The notes under the pieces: model-generated
Seen by the model: only the letters and a program-made list of their open reading frames with translations
What the model was told of the DNA's origin: nothing
The model's database searches: none
NCBI RefSeq assembly: GCF_943193065.1
Contig: NZ_CALPCS010000007.1
Coordinates: forward strand, 1 to 64,000
DNA length: 64,000 nt
Source: Veillonella agrestimuris
Lineage (GTDB): Bacteria > Bacillota > Negativicutes > Veillonellales > Veillonellaceae
Direction of reading: 5' to 3'
Position numbers and translations under genes: made by a program
Part shown: in pieces, positions 1 to 9,478 of the stretch
How the letters are laid out: the number at the start of each line of letters is the position of its first letter
How positions within the stretch are numbered: position 1 is the first letter of the stretch

Positions 1-17
1 ATGCTTATTTTTTTTGC

Positions 18-66
18 AAAAAAATAATGTTGGTTGTGCCACCTTGATGGTGACACCCCAACATTT
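18..66 (-). terminator. Second terminator-like hairpin downstream of potE
   Basis: An imperfect long hairpin (arms 26-33 and 58-65 pair perfectly; inner arms pair with an internal loop) is followed on the minus strand by a run of T at 19-25. It lies about 20 bp beyond a stronger terminator, so it may back that one up or belong to a gene beyond the left edge. Confidence 0.5.
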
Positions 67-78
67 ATTATAGAACCC

Positions 79-106
79 AAAAAAGCAGGAACCGAAGTTC
101 CTGCTT
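79..106 (-). terminator. Intrinsic terminator of potE
   Basis: A perfect 8-bp stem (85-92 with 97-104) closed by a TTCG tetraloop on the minus strand is followed by six T residues (79-84). It sits 20 bp past the potE stop codon. Confidence 0.9.
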
Positions 107-125
107 AAGGACGAGTTATATCCGA

Positions 126-1457
126 TTAATCCATGCTTTGTTGTAAATTATGTGCTCTACGAGCAGTCACCAACTTACGAACCATGTAGATGATCAAACC
201 GATAGATACAGCTACGGCACTGCCTTCCATTGCTTCTACCCCACATGCGTAGATTGCATAAATGCAGTAAATCACGCCTAATGCTGCTACAATGTTAAAG
301 TTTTTAATACGAGATTTTGCTAAACCAGATTGACGCATCATAGTCGGTACTGCCAAGATGCACAATACATAAGGCACTACATTTGTAACAACGGCTAAGT
401 TCACTAATGTTTCAAATTGTTGACGTAATGAATCATCAGCTGTGAATAATGTCAACACTGTTTCGATAGCGAGCAAAATAAGTACGCCACGAACCGGTGC
501 ATCTTTGCTGTTTACACGAGCAAAGACTTTAGGGAAATAGCCTGCTTCTGCTGCACTTTTAAATACGCGGGACAAAGTGAATTGCCAGCATAATAAAGCG
601 CCGCAACAAGAAATAACCATCGCTGCCATTACAATATTAGCCACTGTATCATTGAACATATACATGAAAGTTAAACCAAATGGCGCATTAGAGTTAAGTA
701 AATCAACGTTAGGCACAATACCTGCCATTACGTTTGTGGACAAGATGTAAATCACCGCCACTGCTAATGTACCAGCTACTGTAGCAATTGGTACGTTTTT
801 CTTTGGATTTTCCACGGCATCTGCATTAGCTGCAGCAGATTCAAAACCGAGAAAGCCCCATAATGTTAACGCTATAGATTGTTTAAAGGCATCGAAGAAT
901 GGTAAGTCATTCGGATTCCATGCCGCCATATACGTACTAGGGTTAAACCAGAACCATCCGATAGTTCCGATAGCAAGAACGGGAACGATAGATCCCCAAA
1001 TAGTAATATTGCTGAGTTGACCAGTGAAGCGATTGCCTCTGAAGTTCAAAATAGCTGCAAACCACAAGAGCACGATTGTCACTTGACTAGTTTGCGTTGC
1101 ATTAAGGTCAACACCAAAGAAAGCTGCACCATAGCCCACGGCAGATACCGCAATAGCTATATTAGCAATGATGAGAGATATGCTGTAAGCATAGCTCGCC
1201 ATAAAATGTCCAGTTTTACCGAAACGGTGTTCTGCATAACCGCCCATGCCCCCTTTATTTTGGGAGAACATACCCGCTTGAGCAAAAATATACGCTAATA
1301 AAAGCGCACCCACAGCTGTCACGAGCCAAGATAAAACTGAAATAGTACCAACTTGAGCCAAATTAGTTGGTAACATAATGATCCCAGCTCCTAGCATATT
1401 GGCTGCTACCATTGTGGTTAGCTGGAAAACAGACATTTTTTTAGCGGTCGTTTTCAT
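126..1457 (-). CDS. potE: Putrescine/ornithine-type amino acid antiporter (PotE family)
   Basis: This is a 443-residue APC-superfamily permease with about twelve hydrophobic segments, so an inner-membrane protein. The GAGII motif near residues 23-27 is the usual TM1 substrate-binding loop. Glu206, in the stretch FESAAANADAVENP, matches the Glu essential for putrescine in E. coli PotE. The stretch around SCCGALLCWQFT and AEAGYFPKVFARV also follows PotE closely. The likely role is putrescine uptake or putrescine:ornithine exchange. The ribosome binding site (GAAAGGGG) is well placed. The gene is monocistronic, with no ornithine decarboxylase beside it, so the exact polyamine is inferred. A related cadaverine/lysine antiporter is the main alternative. 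Confidence 0.85.
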   Translation of the reverse strand: MKTTAKKMSVFQLTTMVAANMLGAGIIMLPTNLAQVGTISVLSWLVTAVGALLLAYIFAQAGMFSQNKGGMGGYAEHRFGKTGHFMASYAYSISLIIANIAIAVSAVGYGAAFFGVDLNATQTSQVTIVLLWFAAILNFRGNRFTGQLSNITIWGSIVPVLAIGTIGWFWFNPSTYMAAWNPNDLPFFDAFKQSIALTLWGFLGFESAAANADAVENPKKNVPIATVAGTLAVAVIYILSTNVMAGIVPNVDLLNSNAPFGLTFMYMFNDTVANIVMAAMVISCCGALLCWQFTLSRVFKSAAEAGYFPKVFARVNSKDAPVRGVLILLAIETVLTLFTADDSLRQQFETLVNLAVVTNVVPYVLCILAVPTMMRQSGLAKSRIKNFNIVAALGVIYCIYAIYACGVEAMEGSAVAVSIGLIIYMVRKLVTARRAHNLQQSMD

Positions 1458-1864
1458 GTATCAATCCCCTTTCAACAGGTGAATTTTTTCTCGTCCATAA
1501 TTCACTTAATTATCTAATAATACCGCTAAGTACAATCAGTTCCTGCTGTAATGGGCGGGAATGTGAAAGTACTGTTTTTATTTATATTGTGAATTAATAA
1601 TAACACCCTCTAAGCTAAATGAAAAGTACTTTATTGGCGGACAAACTCTATTACACGAATTGAATAAAACCATAAAAAGTATATATAATTTAAGAATATT
1701 TTCAGCATTTTGACATTAAGGTTACTGTTTTCTCATTCTTAATTCTTTATAGAATGCAGAAAATCATGATCTATTCCGTTTATCGTGTACTACTAGAATA
1801 CTTTAAAACATTCACAGTCTATTCTATGCGGACATTTTTCTGCAAATTATATATTTAAAACATG
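1458..1864. other. AT-rich intergenic region upstream of potE
   Basis: No gene is visible in these roughly 400 bp. The segment must carry the minus-strand potE promoter, but I cannot pick one with confidence. A 7-bp inverted repeat (GTGAATT at 1479-1485, AATTCAC at 1499-1505) lies just upstream of the potE ribosome binding site and could be a hairpin or an operator. Confidence 0.4.
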
Positions 1865-1900
1865 CAAAAAATCCGAGTAATCTCAGAGATCACTCGGATT
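1865..1900 (-). terminator. Intrinsic terminator of the argGH operon
   Basis: The stem AATCCGAGT/ACTCGGATT (1870-1878 with 1892-1900) has a further inner pairing ATCT/AGAT and is followed on the minus strand by a T run (1865-1870). It lies about 45 bp after the argH stop codon. Confidence 0.9.
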
Positions 1901-1944
1901 AATCATATAATAGCCATTAAGATAACCATTAATCATGCAATCAA

Positions 1945-3372
1945 TTATTCTTGTACTCGCTCCACAATGGCTTTCCAAGCGGCGATTTGTGCCTCTTCTT
2001 CAGCCACAATAGCGCGACCATTGTTACGTTGTCGTTCTACGCATTCATAAGCAGTGCCAGAGTAATTATTCCGCCCTGACACGCAGGCTTCGATAGTGAT
2101 AGCATCTAAAATATCGGCATCGAAGTGTTCGGAAATAGCTTTAAAATCTTCTACTGTTAAATCTAGTAAAACGCAGCCTTTTTCAATACAGTGATGTACC
2201 GCATTGCCAACAACCTCATGGGCTTCACGGAAAGGTACACCCTTTTTAGCTAAGTAGTCAGCCATATCTGTAGCATTGGAGAAATCATCATCTAATACGG
2301 CTTTCATACGACTGCCATTTACTTTCATACCACGAATCATAGCAGCATTGATAGATAAAGCAAATTGCACTGTATCAATGGCATCAAAAATACCTTCTTT
2401 GTCTTCTTGCATATCTTTGTTGTACGTCAACGGCAAACCTTTTAACGTCGTCAACAATCCAAGCAAGTGTCCATAGGTGCGGCCTGTTTTGCCACGCACT
2501 AATTCGCACACATCAGGGTTTTTCTTTTGTGGCATAATGCTAGATCCTGTACAATGAGCATCGTCTAACTCGATAAAGCCAAATTCATTTGTGGACCACA
2601 AAATAAGCTCTTCGCTAAGGCGGCTAAGGTGCATCATCACCGTAGATGCAAAAGCTAAAAAATCGACTACGTAATCTCGGTCGGATACGGCATCCATACT
2701 ATTTTCGTAAATACGAGAAAACGCCAGCAATTCTTGCGTATAGCTTTGATCGATACCATAGGTACTCCCCGCCAAAGCACCGGCCCCTAATGGCATAATA
2801 TCGGCATGTTTAAACACTAAAAGAAGTCGATCAAAATCCCGTTCTAGCATAGAGAAATAAGCCATCATATGATGACCAAAAAGCACTGGCTGCGCCCGTT
2901 GCAAATGGGTATAACCAGGCATAATAACATCACTGTATTTTTCAGCCGTTTCGATGAGGGCTTTTTGCATATCTACGATGAGTTCGCCCATTTGAATAAC
3001 AGCTTTTCGTACATACATATGCAAATCTACCGCACATTGATCATTACGGCTACGACCAGTATGTAAACGACCGCCTGCTTCACCAATATCATCGGTTAAA
3101 CGCTTTTCAATATTCATGTGAATATCTTCAAGGGCTACAGAAAAAGGAAATTCTCCTGCATCGATTTGTCCTTTAATTTTCGTCAATCCTGCGACAATAG
3201 CGTCGCAGTCTTCTTGCGAGATAATATGTTGTTTTGCTAGCATTTTAGCATGTGCTTTACTACCTGCAATATCTTCGGCGTACATCCGCGCATCAAAAGC
3301 GATAGAAGACGTAAAGTCCTCTACCGCTTTATCTGTGCCTTTTGTGAAACGCCCGCCCCACAATTTAGCCAT
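1945..3372 (-). CDS. argH: Argininosuccinate lyase
   Basis: It cleaves argininosuccinate to arginine and fumarate, the last step of arginine synthesis in the cytoplasm. The 475-residue protein is near the usual 455-470. It carries the fumarase/aspartase-superfamily signature [12 protein letters not shown] and the N-terminal KLWGGRF typical of ArgH. The start codon overlaps the argG stop by one base (TAATG), so the two genes are translationally coupled. The fumarate released feeds the same pool as the fumarate reductase at the right end of the window. The C-terminus is ordinary and nothing is truncated. Confidence 0.97.
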   Translation of the reverse strand: MAKLWGGRFTKGTDKAVEDFTSSIAFDARMYAEDIAGSKAHAKMLAKQHIISQEDCDAIVAGLTKIKGQIDAGEFPFSVALEDIHMNIEKRLTDDIGEAGGRLHTGRSRNDQCAVDLHMYVRKAVIQMGELIVDMQKALIETAEKYSDVIMPGYTHLQRAQPVLFGHHMMAYFSMLERDFDRLLLVFKHADIMPLGAGALAGSTYGIDQSYTQELLAFSRIYENSMDAVSDRDYVVDFLAFASTVMMHLSRLSEELILWSTNEFGFIELDDAHCTGSSIMPQKKNPDVCELVRGKTGRTYGHLLGLLTTLKGLPLTYNKDMQEDKEGIFDAIDTVQFALSINAAMIRGMKVNGSRMKAVLDDDFSNATDMADYLAKKGVPFREAHEVVGNAVHHCIEKGCVLLDLTVEDFKAISEHFDADILDAITIEACVSGRNNYSGTAYECVERQRNNGRAIVAEEEAQIAAWKAIVERVQE

Positions 3373-4583
3373 TATAAACCTGCCTTTTCTTTCATTAATG
3401 CATTAATTTTTAACGGTAAACCAAAGAGATTGATAAATCCTTCCGCATCAGATTGATCGTATACGTCATCTTCTTCGAAGGTTACAAAATCTTCACTGTA
3501 TAAGGAATATGGAGATGTACTACCGGCAGAGATAATATTACCTTTGTACAATTTCAATTTTACTTCCCCTGTTACAGTTTGTTGTGTACTATCTACAAAA
3601 GCTTGTAATGCATACATTAATGGAGCAAACCACATGCCATCGTATACAAGCTCAGCGTATTTATTAGCAATTAGTTCTTTATAATGGTATGTAGCTCTAT
3701 CAAGACAAAGGTATTCCAATTCTCTATGAGCATACATAATAATAGAACCACCTGGGTTTTCATAAACACCACGAGATTTCATGCCTACCAATCGGTTTTC
3801 TACGATATCTACAACGCCTACACCGTATTTAGCACCAATGGTATTGAGCATTTCTAACAATTCCAACGGTGTTCCTTCTTTGCCATCTACAGCTACTGGA
3901 ACGCCTTCTTTGAAAGCAATCGTTACGTAGCCTGCTTCATCAGGTGCTTGCTCAGGTGTTTTTGTAACAAGATATACATCATCTTTTGGCGCATTAGCAG
4001 GATTTTCTAAATCTCCACCTTCATGAGATAAGTGCCATACGTTTTGGTCCATAGAATATGGATGTTTTTTAGTCGCCACTACAGGAATATTGTGTTTCGC
4101 TGCGTACTCCATGCAGTCTGTACGGGATTTCAACTCCCATTCGCGCCAAGGAGCGATGATTTTCATATTTGGCGCCAATGCTTTAATAGCCAACTCAAAA
4201 CGGACTTGGTCATTCCCTTTACCTGTAGCGCCGTGAGCAATAGCCGTAGCACCTTCTTGTTTAGCAATATCAACAAGGATTTTACCAATCAACGGTCTCG
4301 CAAAAGATGTACCAAGTAAATATTTACCTTCATAAATAGCGCCAGCTTTCACAGTGGGCCAAATATAATCTTTTACAAATTCTTCTTTTGCATCTACAAT
4401 ATATGCTTTAGACGCGCCAGAAGCGATTGCTTTTTTCTCTACTGCATCGTAATCCTCAGGTTGACCTAAATCTACACAAACGGCGATGACTTCAGCACCG
4501 TAGTTTTCTTTTAACCAAGGAATGATAACAGATGTATCTAACCCACCAGAATAAGCTAACACAACTTTATTTGCTGCACTCAT
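3372..4583 (-). CDS. argG: Argininosuccinate synthase
   Basis: It joins citrulline and aspartate with ATP to form argininosuccinate. The 403-residue protein has the N-terminal ATP-pyrophosphatase P-loop SGGLDTS (about residues 12-18), then the family blocks [13 protein letters not shown] and [13 protein letters not shown] sequence. It is the first gene of a two-gene operon with argH. The 220-bp upstream region is AT-rich. It contains CTTGCATAAAAATAAG on the minus strand (4719-4734), which resembles one half of a Bacillus ARG box, but the match is weak. No carbamoyltransferase or other arg gene is in the window. Confidence 0.97.
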   Translation of the reverse strand: MSAANKVVLAYSGGLDTSVIIPWLKENYGAEVIAVCVDLGQPEDYDAVEKKAIASGASKAYIVDAKEEFVKDYIWPTVKAGAIYEGKYLLGTSFARPLIGKILVDIAKQEGATAIAHGATGKGNDQVRFELAIKALAPNMKIIAPWREWELKSRTDCMEYAAKHNIPVVATKKHPYSMDQNVWHLSHEGGDLENPANAPKDDVYLVTKTPEQAPDEAGYVTIAFKEGVPVAVDGKEGTPLELLEMLNTIGAKYGVGVVDIVENRLVGMKSRGVYENPGGSIIMYAHRELEYLCLDRATYHYKELIANKYAELVYDGMWFAPLMYALQAFVDSTQQTVTGEVKLKLYKGNIISAGSTSPYSLYSEDFVTFEEDDVYDQSDAEGFINLFGLPLKINALMKEKAGL

Positions 4584-4802
4584 AATTACACCTCACACAA
4601 CTTATATCGAGTCAAAGAACAACTCACTGTTATTATTATACTACTAAGAAGCAAGTATATTTTCTATCTCTATAGAATACATGAATTAGTATATCATTGT
4701 ATATTTATAAAATCAATACTTATTTTTATGCAAGTCGTGAAAATTTATGCATCTGAATTTCATCAACTTCTCAACTACTGCCAAGTACTTCTGTAACCAT
4801 CA

Positions 4803-5609
4803 CTATTCCTCTCGCAATCCCAAGTCTTGTTCATAAGCATAGTCCGCTTCCGCTTGGGTAATCATGTCTTGAGCAACCATTTCTTGAAGCACTAATTTTT
4901 GACGTTTTTTCACTGCCTCATAATTAACATGAGGATCTAAATAGGTGGGAGCATTCGGCAAAGCTGCCAACATAGCAGACTGTGCCAACGTTAAACGCCC
5001 TGGACTCGTCCCAAAATATCCTTCAGCCGCTTCTCTCAGACCATAATAATTATGCCCATAGTAAACCGTGTTTAAATACATGGTAATGATTTCGTCTTTG
5101 TCGTAGTAATATTCCATTTCAATAGCTAATATAGCTTCTTCTATTTTACGGCTCATAATCCGTTTCGACGATAAGAATAGATTTTTCACCAATTGTTGTG
5201 TAATGGTGCTGCCTCCTTCTAATGTTTCGCCTGCCACTGTATTAACGTAGAAAGCACGAATCACACCGAGCACATCAATAGCACCATGACGATAATACCG
5301 CTTGTCTTCAATAGCAACAAGAGCTCGTTTTGCATTTTCTGGAATAGAGTCAGATTTCACCCATTTTTCTGGTGGCACGCGTCTCTCCAAAGCCTCCGAA
5401 ACATGTTCTTTAAATGTAAAGACTCGGTAAATTCGATCACCACGGCTCAAGGTATCTTCATTTTGTTCAATGCTTTGCTCTATCGATGTATGAGCACCAC
5501 TTACACGATTTGTACCTTGATAACTGTTATACCAGTCGTACATATATAAGGCTGCTAAAATAATCATAAAACTTATTATTAATCGTTTTACATAGCGAAG
5601 AATTATCAT
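4803..5609 (-). CDS. mtgA: Monofunctional peptidoglycan glycosyltransferase (GT51)
   Basis: It polymerises lipid II into glycan strands outside the cytoplasmic membrane. The 268-residue protein has one N-terminal membrane anchor (about residues 7-25) and then a GT51 domain. Its motifs are EDKRYYRHGAID (motif 1, with the catalytic Glu), GGSTITQQLVKNLFL (motif 2), RKIEEAILAIEME (motif 3) and the later YLNTVYYG. No transpeptidase domain follows, so this is a stand-alone glycosyltransferase rather than a class A PBP. No good Shine-Dalgarno sequence stands before the chosen ATG, so the exact start is uncertain. The gene symbol is by domain similarity only. Confidence 0.85.
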   Translation of the reverse strand: MIILRYVKRLIISFMIILAALYMYDWYNSYQGTNRVSGAHTSIEQSIEQNEDTLSRGDRIYRVFTFKEHVSEALERRVPPEKWVKSDSIPENAKRALVAIEDKRYYRHGAIDVLGVIRAFYVNTVAGETLEGGSTITQQLVKNLFLSSKRIMSRKIEEAILAIEMEYYYDKDEIITMYLNTVYYGHNYYGLREAAEGYFGTSPGRLTLAQSAMLAALPNAPTYLDPHVNYEAVKKRQKLVLQEMVAQDMITQAEADYAYEQDLGLREE

Positions 5610-5805
5610 ATATTATACCCGAATTATATATTTCCCCTTGTAATGCAATCTATATTGATTGTATTGTACCACAGATTCTTCATAAACTATATAACATTAC
5701 TCATTCTAGCTAAATCACAGTCCATCTATATCTATGTATTGTATTCCAACTATATAATGACGTATAATGAAACAGATGATAAAACATGCCCAGTGGGAGG
5801 ATATT

Positions 5806-6084
5806 ATGAAACAATGTATGGATTCAGACAATTTACATCGTCGATTGCGTAAAATTTTAGGCCAAGTTCAAGCTATCGATCGCATGGTTGATGAAGACAT
5901 CCCATGCGAAGACATACTAAGCCAAATTAACGCAGCTAAATCGGCGTTGCACAGAGTCGGTCAAATCGTACTAGAAGGTCATATTAACCACTGCGTACGA
6001 GACGGTATTGCTCATGGCGATGTAGACAAAACGATTAGCGATTTTACTACAGCAGTAGAACGGTTTGCTAATATGGGCAAATAA
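5806..6084 (+). CDS. csoR: CsoR/RcnR/FrmR-family metal- or sulfur-sensing repressor
   Basis: This is a 92-residue all-helical DUF156 repressor. Cys34, His59 and Cys63 have exactly the C-x24-H-x3-C spacing of the copper site of CsoR, which favours Cu(I) sensing. FrmR- or CstR-like sensing remains possible. I chose the ATG at 5806 over the in-frame ATG at 5767 because GGGAGG (5795-5800) stands five bases before it. The gene is alone and ends at a bidirectional terminator. No copper ATPase, chaperone or sulfur gene is adjacent, so its target lies elsewhere or it regulates only itself. Confidence 0.85.
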   Translation: MKQCMDSDNLHRRLRKILGQVQAIDRMVDEDIPCEDILSQINAAKSALHRVGQIVLEGHINHCVRDGIAHGDVDKTISDFTTAVERFANMGK

Positions 6085-6161
6085 ATTACCATATTAATGC
6101 CGAATACTCAACTCATGTTAATAGCCTAATAACCTAAAAACTAAGAGAATCTGACATCACC

Positions 6162-6210
6162 AAAAATCCCCCTTACAGACAGCATTTAACTGTCTGTAAG
6201 GGGGATTTTT
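6162..6210. terminator. Bidirectional terminator between csoR and ptsH
   Basis: A 21-bp perfect stem (6162-6182 with 6190-6210), with a seven-base loop, has A5 at its left and T5 at its right end. It can stop transcription of csoR on the plus strand and ptsH on the minus strand. Confidence 0.93.
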
Positions 6211-6242
6211 ATGCTATCAATATTACTTCTTCTTTAAATCTA

Positions 6243-6503
6243 CTAGTCGTGATTTGTTGTTAAGAATTCACTCAATGCTGCTACTGCTTCGTCTTCATCA
6301 CCGCCATCTGCAGTCAATACTACGGATGTACCTTTTGTAGCGCCTAATGTTAAGACTGTCAAAATAGATTTTGCGTCTGCTGTTTTACCATTCGCTGCAA
6401 TTGTTACTTTAGATGCGAACTTAGCTGCTAATTGTGTGAAAGCCGTCGCTGGACGAGCATGTAAACCAGATTCATTTGTAATTTCTACTGTTACTTCTTT
6501 CAT
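6243..6503 (-). CDS. ptsH: Phosphocarrier protein HPr
   Basis: HPr relays phosphate from Enzyme I to the sugar-specific IIA domains. The 86-residue protein has the catalytic His15 in GLHARPA. Ser46 in AKSIL is the regulatory site for HPr kinase in Firmicutes-type carbon catabolite control; the kinase is not in this window. The gene lies 144 bp downstream of ptsI on the same strand, the reverse of the usual ptsH-ptsI order. Its natural partner here is the FruA IIA domain encoded about 5 kb away. Confidence 0.96.
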   Translation of the reverse strand: MKEVTVEITNESGLHARPATAFTQLAAKFASKVTIAANGKTADAKSILTVLTLGATKGTSVVLTADGGDEDEAVAALSEFLTTNHD

Positions 6504-6647
6504 GTTCTACCTCTTTTTCTTCCATATATGGTGTAATTCACTATATGTATTGTATCAAGTTATATCATTTGAGTTCAAGATATAAATTCCCTAATCCCTG
6601 CCTATAGGTATCGATTCTATATGACTAGTAAAAGCATGATAAAGAAC

Positions 6648-8375
6648 CTAGACTAATCCTTTTTCTTCCAATACCGATTTAGCATACGCCGTAATCTCTT
6701 CTGCTGTATCTAATGTTAATACATGAGCCGCCACAGCTTCGCATTCTTCTTTTGATACAGAGCGAAGGATATTTTTAATAAGCGGTATGGATGAAGCCGT
6801 CATAGAAAACTCATCGAGCCCTAAACCTAAGAGAATCATCGTTGCCATTGGATCTCCTGCGAGTTCACCACACATACCAGTAAACTTACCTTGCTCGTGG
6901 CTTGCATCGATAACACCTTTAATAAGGCGCAATACGCCAGGATGTAGTGGTTGGTATAAATGACCAATAGCTTCATTCATGCGATCTACAGCTAATGTAT
7001 ATTGACAAAGGTCATTCGTACCAATGCTGAAGAAATCTACATACTTAGCTAAAGTCGGAGCAATCACTGCCGCCGCTGGTACTTCAATCATAATACCAAC
7101 TTTGATGTTTTCATCAAAAGCAATGCCTTCACTACGAAGCTCATTCTTACACGTATCCAACATAGCATTAGCGGCTTTCACTTCCTCTACAGAAGCAATC
7201 ATAGGGTACATAATATGAATATCCCCAAAAGCACTAGCCCGCAACAAAGCACGCAGTTGAACTTTGAAGATGTCAGGACGATTTAAAGAAATTCGGATTG
7301 CTCGATAACCGAGGAACGGATTCATTTCTTCTGACAAGTCTAAGCATTTTAATTCTTTATCCCCACCGATATCCATAGTACGGATAATGACAGGTTGTCC
7401 TTGTAGCTTTTCCGCAACTGCTTTATATTCTTCAAATTGTACATCTTCTGCAGGAAGGTCATCATTTTCCATATAGAGGAACTCTGTCCGATATAGACCG
7501 ATACCTCGAGCCCCCATAGTAACCGCGTTATCCGCATCTTTTGCTTTACCAATATTGCCAAACAAATCTACGCGGTGACCATCTGTAGTAACGGCGTCTA
7601 AATTAGCAGAGTCTTTTAATCGTTTCAATTCTTCTTGGAAAGCCTCCGCTTGCGCACTATAGTCTGTCCATTCTTCATCGCTAGGGTTCATCAAAGCTAC
7701 CCCGTCGGTACCAAGAACGACAGCGCGAGCACCGTCAACGAAGCTTTCAATATCACCAACGCCCATAACGGCAGGAATTTCTAAAGTGCGAGCCATAATG
7801 GCAGCATGTGATGTAGGTCCTCCAGCAGCAGTAATAATACCTTTCACTACGTTTTTATCGAGAGATGCCGTATCAGACGGAGTCAAATCAGGAGCTACCA
7901 AAATAACCTCTCCCGAAATATGAGATAATCCGCGTGGGTTCATGCCGAGCATATTCCGCATCAAACGGTCTCCAATATCTTTAATATCTGCGCCTCGTTC
8001 TCGCATGTACGGATCATCCATGCTAAGGAATATACCTGCAAAAGTATCTATCGTTTGAGCCGTCGCTGATACTACATTAGTACCAGTAGATTCAATAAGC
8101 GATTTAATGCCATCCGATAATGATGGGTCTTGTGCAATTTGCATATGCGCTTCAAAAATAGCCGCCTCTTCTGGCCCCATATCGATTAATGCTTTTTGAC
8201 GAATCGTATCTAATTGTTTTAACGTCGCCGCCATAGCAGTAGCAAACTTTCCAATTTCGTTTTCTACTTCGCTATCTGCTACTGTATTGTCAGGTATGAT
8301 AATTTCTTCTTGTATATATTTGTACACATTGCCTACTGCAACGCCACGAGATCCAGAAATACCCTCAATTCGCAT
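6648..8375 (-). CDS. ptsI: PTS Enzyme I (phosphoenolpyruvate-protein phosphotransferase)
   Basis: It takes phosphate from PEP and passes it to HPr. The 575-residue length is standard. The N-terminal HPr-binding and phosphohistidine domain holds the active-site His190 in GGPTSHAAIMAR. The C-terminal PEP-binding barrel carries RTMDIGGDKELK and the catalytic cysteine region GMCGELAGD. The gene stands upstream of ptsH and divergent from dapF across about 210 bp, where AT-rich promoter sequence for both directions must lie. It appears intact. Confidence 0.97.
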   Translation of the reverse strand: MRIEGISGSRGVAVGNVYKYIQEEIIIPDNTVADSEVENEIGKFATAMAATLKQLDTIRQKALIDMGPEEAAIFEAHMQIAQDPSLSDGIKSLIESTGTNVVSATAQTIDTFAGIFLSMDDPYMRERGADIKDIGDRLMRNMLGMNPRGLSHISGEVILVAPDLTPSDTASLDKNVVKGIITAAGGPTSHAAIMARTLEIPAVMGVGDIESFVDGARAVVLGTDGVALMNPSDEEWTDYSAQAEAFQEELKRLKDSANLDAVTTDGHRVDLFGNIGKAKDADNAVTMGARGIGLYRTEFLYMENDDLPAEDVQFEEYKAVAEKLQGQPVIIRTMDIGGDKELKCLDLSEEMNPFLGYRAIRISLNRPDIFKVQLRALLRASAFGDIHIMYPMIASVEEVKAANAMLDTCKNELRSEGIAFDENIKVGIMIEVPAAAVIAPTLAKYVDFFSIGTNDLCQYTLAVDRMNEAIGHLYQPLHPGVLRLIKGVIDASHEQGKFTGMCGELAGDPMATMILLGLGLDEFSMTASSIPLIKNILRSVSKEECEAVAAHVLTLDTAEEITAYAKSVLEEKGLV

Positions 8376-8585
8376 CTACATTCCTCTTTCTATACTGATA
8401 AATTACTGTATTTTTTATTGTAACATTTCTAGGTAAAACAATAAAGATATATAAACCGCTACAGAGCCTTTATCTTGTGATATAATGCTATATAATATAG
8501 AATATTAAAATAATACTAAATTATATATTAAAGAGTAAAAATAAAACTATAAAAAACATAAAATTGATTATATGAAGGAGACATC

Positions 8586-9419
8586 ATGAAACTAACAAAA
8601 ATGCATGGTTTAGGCAATGATTTTATTCTCTTTAGCGACCCACAAGGAGCTTCTAAAGATTACACAGAATTAGCGATTCGCCTCTGCGATCGCCGCACTG
8701 GTATCGGTGCCGATGGCCTCTGTGTAGTAGTGCCTTCCAATGTAGCCGACGTACGCATGCGCATCATCAACTCCGACGGTTCAGAAGCTGAAATGTGCGG
8801 TAATGGTATTCGTTGCTTTGCCAAATACGCTTACGAACACGGGGAAATCAATACAGAATCTTTCACTATCGAAACATTGGCGGGCATTATGAAACCGACT
8901 TTAACCGTAGAAAACGGTAAAGTCACACTCGTTACAGTAGACATGGGAAAACCATTCTTCAAAAGTTCAGATATCCCTATGAATGTAACGATGGATAAAG
9001 TCATCGACGTAGACCTCGATGTGGCAGGCGAAACTGTAACGGTAAGCTCTGTCTTATTAGGCGTTCCTCATACAGAAATTTTTGTTGATAATATCGAAAC
9101 AGTGCCCCTCACAACACAAGGCCCTATATTGGAAAAACACGAAGCCTTCCCGCGCAATACAAACGTAAACTACGTAGAAGTAGTGAATGATCATCATATT
9201 AAAGTGCGTACTTGGGAACGCGGCGCTGGTGCTACACTAGCATGCGGTACAGGCTCTTGTGCATCTGCTGTAATGGCCTTTGAAAAAGGTTTAACAGGTA
9301 GAGAAGTAGATGTAGAGCTTTATCTCGGCACATTACATATTAGCTATTTAGAAGATGGCACAGTCCTCATGACAGGCCCTGCAGAAGAAGTATTTGAAAC
9401 GAACCTTCCTATTAAATAG
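8586..9419 (+). CDS. dapF: Diaminopimelate epimerase
   Basis: It interconverts LL- and meso-diaminopimelate for lysine and cell-wall synthesis, as expected for a diderm with meso-DAP peptidoglycan. The 277-residue protein has both catalytic cysteines: Cys71 in EMCGNGIRC and Cys220 in ACGTGSC. It also has the N-terminal KMHGLGNDFI block and the conserved Glu211-Arg212. The ribosome binding site GAAGGAG is optimal. nhaC follows after 59 bp with no terminator between, so dapF may be the first gene of a dapF-nhaC-fruK transcript. Confidence 0.97.
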   Translation: MKLTKMHGLGNDFILFSDPQGASKDYTELAIRLCDRRTGIGADGLCVVVPSNVADVRMRIINSDGSEAEMCGNGIRCFAKYAYEHGEINTESFTIETLAGIMKPTLTVENGKVTLVTVDMGKPFFKSSDIPMNVTMDKVIDVDLDVAGETVTVSSVLLGVPHTEIFVDNIETVPLTTQGPILEKHEAFPRNTNVNYVEVVNDHHIKVRTWERGAGATLACGTGSCASAVMAFEKGLTGREVDVELYLGTLHISYLEDGTVLMTGPAEEVFETNLPIK

Positions 9420-9478
9420 TTTAAAAGAAATTATTATCTAATACATCATCCATTAACGACTATGAAAGGTCTTCAACT

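Noticed and set aside
1017..1298. A 93-codon plus-strand frame inside potE
   Set aside because: It lies wholly antisense to a well-supported antiporter gene and has no ribosome binding site.
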